Made by a program: the position numbers and the translations under genes. From NCBI GenBank assembly GCA_005776735.1, contig SXOM01000321.1, positions 1 through 7,917 of the forward strand: DNA of 7,917 nucleotides, given 5' to 3'. The stretch's first letter is position 1. Every line of letters begins with the position of its first letter. Source of the DNA: Pseudomonadota bacterium. GTDB lineage: Bacteria; Myxococcota_A; UBA796; SXON01. Below the pieces are notes generated by a model. It was given only the letters and a program-made list of their open reading frames with translations, had not been told where the DNA came from and made no database searches. Of this stretch, positions 5,729 to 7,917 are shown in pieces.

Positions 5729-6421
5729 CTACTCCAGCACCTCGTCGAGGAACCGCAACGTGCGGCTCCACGCCAGCTCGGCCGTGGCCGCGGACCCGCC
5801 CGGTCGGCGGTGGTTCATGAAGCCGTGCGTGGCGCCGGGGTAGCGGTACACTCGGCCGGCCGCGGCCTGAGCGCTCAGGCGCCGCTCCAGCTCGTCGACG
5901 TGGTGGGGCGGGCAGATCGGGTCGTCGGCGCCGTAGTGACACAACAGCGGGCACGCCCGGCCCGGGAGCAGGTCGAGCGGCTGTGTGGGTTTGCTGGGAC
6001 CGAGCGTGGGGTACACCAGGCGGCCGTAGAACTCCACGGCGGCGGCCAACCCCGGCACGGCGGCGCTCGCCATGCGCGCGTAGAGCCCGCCTACACAGAA
6101 GCCGATCACCACCCGGGGGCGCCCCGCCGGCAACAGCGCGGCGGCAGCGGCGATGTCCTGGAGCGCGAGGCCATCGTCGAGCAGCAGCAAGCCGGCACGC
6201 ACCTCGTCGTGGGTCCCGAGCGGGGGCACGCCGGGGTGCCGCCACCACAGGTCGGGCGCGACCACCGTGTAGCCTTCGTTCGCGAGGCGGGCGGCCCAGC
6301 CGCGCAACGCTTCGTCGAGCCCCCACAGCTCGGAGACGAGCACCACGCCGCCGCGGGCCCCACCCTCGTCGAACACGAGGACGGGGGCACCGTTGCGGGC
6401 GTTGGCGTGGGACTCCGGCAC
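5729..6421 (-). CDS. Dienelactone hydrolase family protein (alpha/beta hydrolase)
   Basis: A 230-residue cytoplasmic alpha/beta hydrolase of the dienelactone hydrolase (carboxymethylenebutenolidase) family. These use a Cys-Asp-His triad to open lactones or cleave related esters. The length fits the family. Visible landmarks are the first core strand GGVVLVSELWG with Glu31 at the position that modulates the nucleophile, the nucleophile elbow GFCVGG with Cys109, the acid in GADDPICPP (Asp167), and the catalytic His199 in GATHGF. YTVVAPDLWW (51-60) is also typical. The true substrate cannot be told; many members lie outside chloroaromatic pathways, and no such pathway genes are seen here. The most upstream start is GTG 6421 without a clear ribosome site; a GTG at residue 16 is an alternative. 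It precedes the hyperacidic gene by 44 nt on the same strand, suggesting an operon. Confidence 0.92.
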   Translation of the reverse strand: MPESHANARNGAPVLVFDEGGARGGVVLVSELWGLDEALRGWAARLANEGYTVVAPDLWWRHPGVPPLGTHDEVRAGLLLLDDGLALQDIAAAAALLPAGRPRVVIGFCVGGLYARMASAAVPGLAAAVEFYGRLVYPTLGPSKPTQPLDLLPGRACPLLCHYGADDPICPPHHVDELERRLSAQAAAGRVYRYPGATHGFMNHRRPGGSAATAELAWSRTLRFLDEVLE

Positions 6422-6438
6422 GACCGGCCGATAGCACG

Positions 6439-6470
6439 ACGGGCCGACCCGGTCGCCCGGGTCGGCCCGT
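6439..6470. terminator. Perfect 14-bp GC-rich hairpin downstream of the MYXO-CTERM protein gene
   Basis: ACGGGCCGACCCGG (6439-6452) and CCGGGTCGGCCCGT (6457-6470) are exact reverse complements around a TCGC loop. The hairpin begins 26 nt after the stop of the leftward repeat-protein gene (6496) and ends 18 nt before the start of the hydrolase gene (6421). It is the best terminator candidate in the window, though it lacks a T tract on the transcribed side. Confidence 0.65.
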
Positions 6471-6495
6471 GGGCCGCGTCAAACCGCGGTGCGGA

Positions 6496-7917
<1,422 letters not shown>

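Noticed and set aside
3387..5843. A very long open + strand frame (818 codons) across the helicase and hyperacidic genes
   Set aside because: It is a GC-driven shadow, rich in Arg/Gly/Pro over the helicase. Its hydrophobic Val/Leu/Phe tail is simply the antisense of GAC/GAG codons in the hyperacidic gene, not a membrane protein.
238..6421. A possible defence or conflict system built around the JAMM-helicase
   Set aside because: No ubiquitin-like, E1/E2-like, nuclease, cyclase, toxin or mobile-element gene is present in the window, and the neighbours are housekeeping or unrelated. The fusion alone does not support a defence role.

Overview
The window is very GC-rich (about 70% by eye), with strong G/C preference at third codon positions and several GTG starts. 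The leftward gene at the right edge ends in a MYXO-CTERM-type sorting tail and carries MopE-like and thrombospondin-type-3-like Asp-rich repeats. Together these point to a chromosomal segment of a Myxococcota (old Deltaproteobacteria) bacterium, probably uncultured. No tRNA, rRNA, CRISPR array, insertion sequence or phage gene was seen.

Layout. (1) 1-140, + strand: the last 45 codons of an unidentified gene. (2) 141-237: a gap between convergent genes with a terminator-like hairpin. (3) 3025 down to 238, - strand: a probable three-gene group. First is a GNAT acetyltransferase fused to a YaiI/UPF0178 (DUF188) domain. After an 86-nt gap comes murG, the lipid II-forming glycosyltransferase. A small possible lipoprotein overlaps the murG stop by ATGA. 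(4) 3026-3072: a 47-bp divergent spacer. (5) 3073-5415, + strand: a 780-residue DinG/XPD-like helicase with an N-terminal JAMM (JAB/RadC-like) metalloprotease-type domain, and one of the four expected iron-sulfur cysteines replaced by Thr. (6) 6421 down to 5421, - strand: a dienelactone-hydrolase-family enzyme followed by an 87-residue hyperacidic protein (59 Asp+Glu, no Lys, Arg, His or Cys). (7) 6422-6495: a spacer with a perfect 14-bp hairpin. (8) 6496-7917, - strand: the C-terminal 473 residues of a large exported, probably Ca2+-binding, surface-anchored protein.

How the genes relate. Only murG and the sorting-tail protein have clear envelope roles; the small possible lipoprotein may be coupled to murG translation. 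The JAMM-helicase is probably a nucleic-acid repair or processing enzyme. It ends only 5 bp from the hyperacidic gene, and the two stop codons pair with each other in an 8-bp hairpin. Nothing here makes a convincing multi-gene defence or conflict system. The most distinctive items are the two domain fusions (JAMM-DinG and GNAT-DUF188), the changed Fe-S ligand, the hyperacidic protein and the stop-codon hairpin.
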